Shown: piece after piece, positions 5,595-7,165 of the stretch
Layout of the letters: every line of letters starts with the position of its first letter
Position numbering within the stretch: the first letter of the stretch is position 1
NCBI GenBank assembly: GCA_012514125.1
Contig: JAAZAW010000363.1
Span: 1 to 7,165, forward strand
From: Phycisphaerae bacterium
GTDB taxonomy: Bacteria; Planctomycetota; Phycisphaerae; JAAYCJ01
Reading direction: 5' to 3'
DNA length: 7,165 nt
Notes under the pieces: model-generated
What the model saw: only the letters and a program-made list of their open reading frames with translations
Databases searched by the model: none
Told to the model about the DNA's origin: nothing
Translations under genes and position numbers: made by a program

Positions 5595-6650
5595 TTATTG
5601 GAAAAGGGTGCGAAGTTGGGGAAGCATGAAATTTGAGATCAGGAAGGTGTTGAGGATGAACATGATCAGGGAGGCGAGCATCCAGCCGAAGAGATCGGGG
5701 TTGAAAAAAAGTTTGATCAGACCGACGAGGATGACTAATGAGGTGACGATACCGAACGCAGGGTTTCCGGGCCATTCAAAAAGAGCAATCGTTGAAGTAA
5801 TCGCGAGGATTTTGACCAGTGCGTCGAGGAAACAGCCCAGGGGGAAATTGGCGACTTTAGTGGCCAGGGCCAGGGAGAAGAGCATGAGGACGATTCGGAA
5901 GATGATGCTCAGCAGGGTGATGCCGGCGTCGATGGGTTTTTGTGTGAGCAGAATGAGCAGGACCGACAGGGCGAAAATGCCGATCGGCAGCCACCAATCG
6001 ATAAAAAGTTGCCAGCGTTTGTTGACTAAGATCGGTTTTTCAGGCACGGATTCGGAGTCGGATTTTTTTTGAGGTCTTGGGCTTACAGAACTGGTTGTCG
6101 TGCTGCCATTGGAATCCTGGGTGTCGAATCCGAGGTCGATGAGGTCTTTATTTTCGTCGGGGGTTTGGTCGTCATCTTCTTCTTCGACTTCGACTTTGAG
6201 GGCTTCGCCGGTTCGCATATTGTAGCCACAACGTGTGCAGACGATGTCGGTGGTGGACATGTCGGCTTTGCAGAGGGGGCAGGCGTATTTTTTTTCGACA
6301 GGGGTGAGTCCCTGAGCGGTTTTGTAGATGGTCATATTGATTTTTTTGTCGCCGGCGCCGCTGGGGTCTAGAAAGATGACCTGGATCGAGCCGAAGTAGA
6401 AGGTGTCCATGTGGGTCAGCATGTGCGATTTGACGGCTCGGCCCTGGAAGTAGGTTTCGTTTTTGGATTCAAGGTCGGTGACGGTCCAGCGGTTCTGAGC
6501 GGTTTTGTCCAGCCGGGCATGGAGGCGGGAAATTTCCGGATCATCGATGCGCAGATCGGCTTGGGGCGATCGGCCTAGGGTCATATTGGACTTGTTAAGT
6601 TCTAAACGAACGATTCTGCCGTCTGGTAAATGTACTTCAAGCAACGCCAT
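5595..6650 (-). CDS. FHA domain / zinc ribbon / multi-TM membrane protein
   Basis: A 351-aa protein with three parts. Residues 1-95 form an FHA phosphothreonine-binding domain with GRS (26-28), SRLH (41-44) and DLESKNET (59-66). The usual SxNG has Glu in place of Gly. Residues 122-150 hold a zinc ribbon with C124, C127, C138 and C141, ending in CGYNMRTGEA, a style common in Planctomycetota. A Glu/Asp-rich then Ser/Thr-rich linker (152-205) leads to about five hydrophobic segments (218-236, 242-265, 275-293, 297-316, 321-341). With no signal peptide, the FHA and zinc ribbon probably face the cytoplasm and read Ser/Thr-kinase signalling at the membrane; that role is inferred. GGGGAG (complement of 6661-6666) is 10 nt before the ATG. 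The partner is unknown. Confidence 0.85.
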   Translation of the reverse strand: MALLEVHLPDGRIVRLELNKSNMTLGRSPQADLRIDDPEISRLHARLDKTAQNRWTVTDLESKNETYFQGRAVKSHMLTHMDTFYFGSIQVIFLDPSGAGDKKINMTIYKTAQGLTPVEKKYACPLCKADMSTTDIVCTRCGYNMRTGEALKVEVEEEDDDQTPDENKDLIDLGFDTQDSNGSTTTSSVSPRPQKKSDSESVPEKPILVNKRWQLFIDWWLPIGIFALSVLLILLTQKPIDAGITLLSIIFRIVLMLFSLALATKVANFPLGCFLDALVKILAITSTIALFEWPGNPAFGIVTSLVILVGLIKLFFNPDLFGWMLASLIMFILNTFLISNFMLPQLRTLFQ

Positions 6651-6726
6651 CTGGATTTTTCTCCCCGAACGTAAGGGATTCGGAAACGCACGATGAAAAA
6701 GACTTCCTTACGGTATTAATTTCTTA

Positions 6727-6755
6727 ATGATTACATAAATTTGAAGGAGAGTCAA
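6727..6755 (-). promoter_or_regulatory. Candidate promoter for the FHA gene
   Basis: On the - strand, TTGACT (6755-6750, five of six matches) is followed after 17 bp by AATCAT (6732-6727, four of six). Transcription would begin near 6720, giving a leader of about 70 nt before ATG 6650. Position and spacing are good; the -10 is mediocre. Confidence 0.4.
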
Positions 6756-6873
6756 CGATTTTAAAGAAGATCGTATTTATGAGGGTTGCCTGTACCTTGC
6801 GGTGAGAGTTAATTATTGACGAGGGTTGGCGGGCGGGCAGGCTCTGGGCTTTTGGCTTTGGGCTTTGGGAAGA

Positions 6874-6889
6874 TCGGCCTGTGGGCCGA
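6874..6889. other. GC-rich hairpin
   Basis: TCGGCC (6874-6879) and GGCCGA (6884-6889) form a perfect 6-bp stem with a TGTG loop. No T-run follows on either strand, so it is not a standard terminator. Function unknown. Confidence 0.35.
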
Positions 6890-6990
6890 GGGGGAAACGG
6901 GGAAAGATGATGGATGAAACCGGATTGTAATCACGTTTTTTGTCAGAAATCATGAGATGGCTCCGGAAAAGGGTTGGGTTTTGAAGAATG

Positions 6991-7028
6991 AGCCGGGAGT
7001 GCGGCTCTGGGAAGCTTTGGGGGCTTCC
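6991..7028 (-). other. Two tandem hairpins downstream of a leftward promoter
   Basis: Stem A: GGAAGC (7010-7015) with GCTTCC (7023-7028), 6 bp, 7-nt loop. Stem B: AGCCG (6991-6995) with CGGCT (7002-7006), 5 bp, 6-nt loop. They are 3 nt apart and would lie roughly 95-130 nt into a transcript from the promoter at 7130-7158. No T-run follows on the - strand. Confidence 0.4.
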
Positions 7029-7129
7029 TTAATATAAATATAATACTAATTCCATTTACTTCGTGCGCGGGGGCTAATGTCACGATATCCCGATTTCGAA
7101 GCTCATACTGCCTGAAATAGTTTATTGAC

Positions 7130-7158
7130 ATTAAAGTACCGCGCATTCAATAAGTCAA
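7130..7158 (-). promoter_or_regulatory. Leftward sigma-70-type promoter without an obvious gene
   Basis: On the - strand, TTGACT (7158-7153, five of six) and TTTAAT (7135-7130, five of six) are spaced 17 bp. Predicted transcription start is near 7123. No open frame with a ribosome site follows until the FHA gene, about 470 nt away, so it would make either a small RNA or a very long FHA leader. Confidence 0.45.
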
Positions 7159-7165
7159 TTCCGTA

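Larger units (their letters stand above)
6651..7165. other. Gene-free region of 515 bp at the right edge
   Basis: No convincing protein-coding or tRNA gene is seen. From left to right it holds the FHA leader and promoter, a G/T-rich stretch with near copies of TGGGCTTT (6845-6868), a 6-bp hairpin (6874-6889), two tandem hairpins (6991-7006 and 7010-7028), an AT-rich segment and a good leftward promoter (7130-7158). The only reading frame (67 aa, 7146 to 6943 on the - strand) lacks a ribosome site and begins within that promoter. Confidence 0.6.

Noticed and set aside
5608..6371. Two + strand reading frames of 154 and 100 aa
   Set aside because: They are antisense to the FHA/zinc-ribbon gene; the Phe/Gly/Asp-rich translation of the second mirrors the acidic linker on the other strand.
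6943..7146. 67-aa reading frame on the - strand
   Set aside because: It has no Shine-Dalgarno site, its start codon lies between the -35 and -10 of a good promoter, its C-terminal half is Pro/Ser-rich and unlike any family I recognise, and it crosses the tandem hairpins.
1..7165. CRISPR array, insertion sequence, toxin-antitoxin or phage defence system
   Set aside because: No regularly spaced repeats, transposase, terminal inverted repeats, integrase or defence-type domains were found in any supported gene.

Overview
The window looks like a piece of a bacterial chromosome from the Planctomycetota, most likely a Phycisphaerae/Sedimentisphaerales-type organism. This is an inference from three things: a 5S rRNA one base short in helix II, where most bacteria have a bulged base; a membrane protein with an FHA domain and a 'CxxCGYNxRTG' zinc ribbon, a style common in that phylum; and a cytoplasmic GH78 rhamnosidase-like enzyme, a family abundant in these polysaccharide degraders. 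No single feature proves the placement.

Layout: positions 1-446 are the end of a ribosomal RNA operon on the + strand: the 3' end of 23S rRNA, a roughly 130-nt spacer with hairpins and no tRNA, a complete 5S rRNA, and a strong intrinsic terminator built on a perfect 30-nt palindrome. Next, on the same strand, is a GH78-family alpha-L-rhamnosidase-like gene (513-2867) with its catalytic acidic residues intact and no signal peptide.

Everything further right is on the - strand. Reading leftward from the right edge there is a 515-bp region without a convincing gene but with a good leftward promoter and two tandem hairpins. It is followed by an FHA/zinc-ribbon/multi-TM protein (6650-5595), a polytopic MOP-type (Wzx-like) polysaccharide flippase (5487-3967), a SnoaL-like NTF2-fold protein (3894-3457) and a small one-domain cupin (3277-2930). 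The cupin converges on the rhamnosidase gene with a 62-bp gap.

The four - strand genes do not look like a tight operon: gaps are 72-179 bp. The SnoaL-like and cupin genes each have their own TATAAT-type promoter at ideal 17-bp spacing, and both have strong GGAGG ribosome-binding sites. The flippase has no recognisable Shine-Dalgarno sequence. I see no shared pathway. The rhamnosidase fits plant or algal glycan catabolism, the flippase fits export of lipid-linked glycans, the FHA protein suggests phosphothreonine signalling at the membrane, and the two small proteins are of unknown substrate. The window is mostly ordinary chromosomal sequence. The items most worth a second look are the FHA/zinc-ribbon membrane protein, the promoter plus tandem hairpins in the right-hand gene-free region, the variant GH78 active-site motif, and the triple GTCAA repeat upstream of the cupin promoter.
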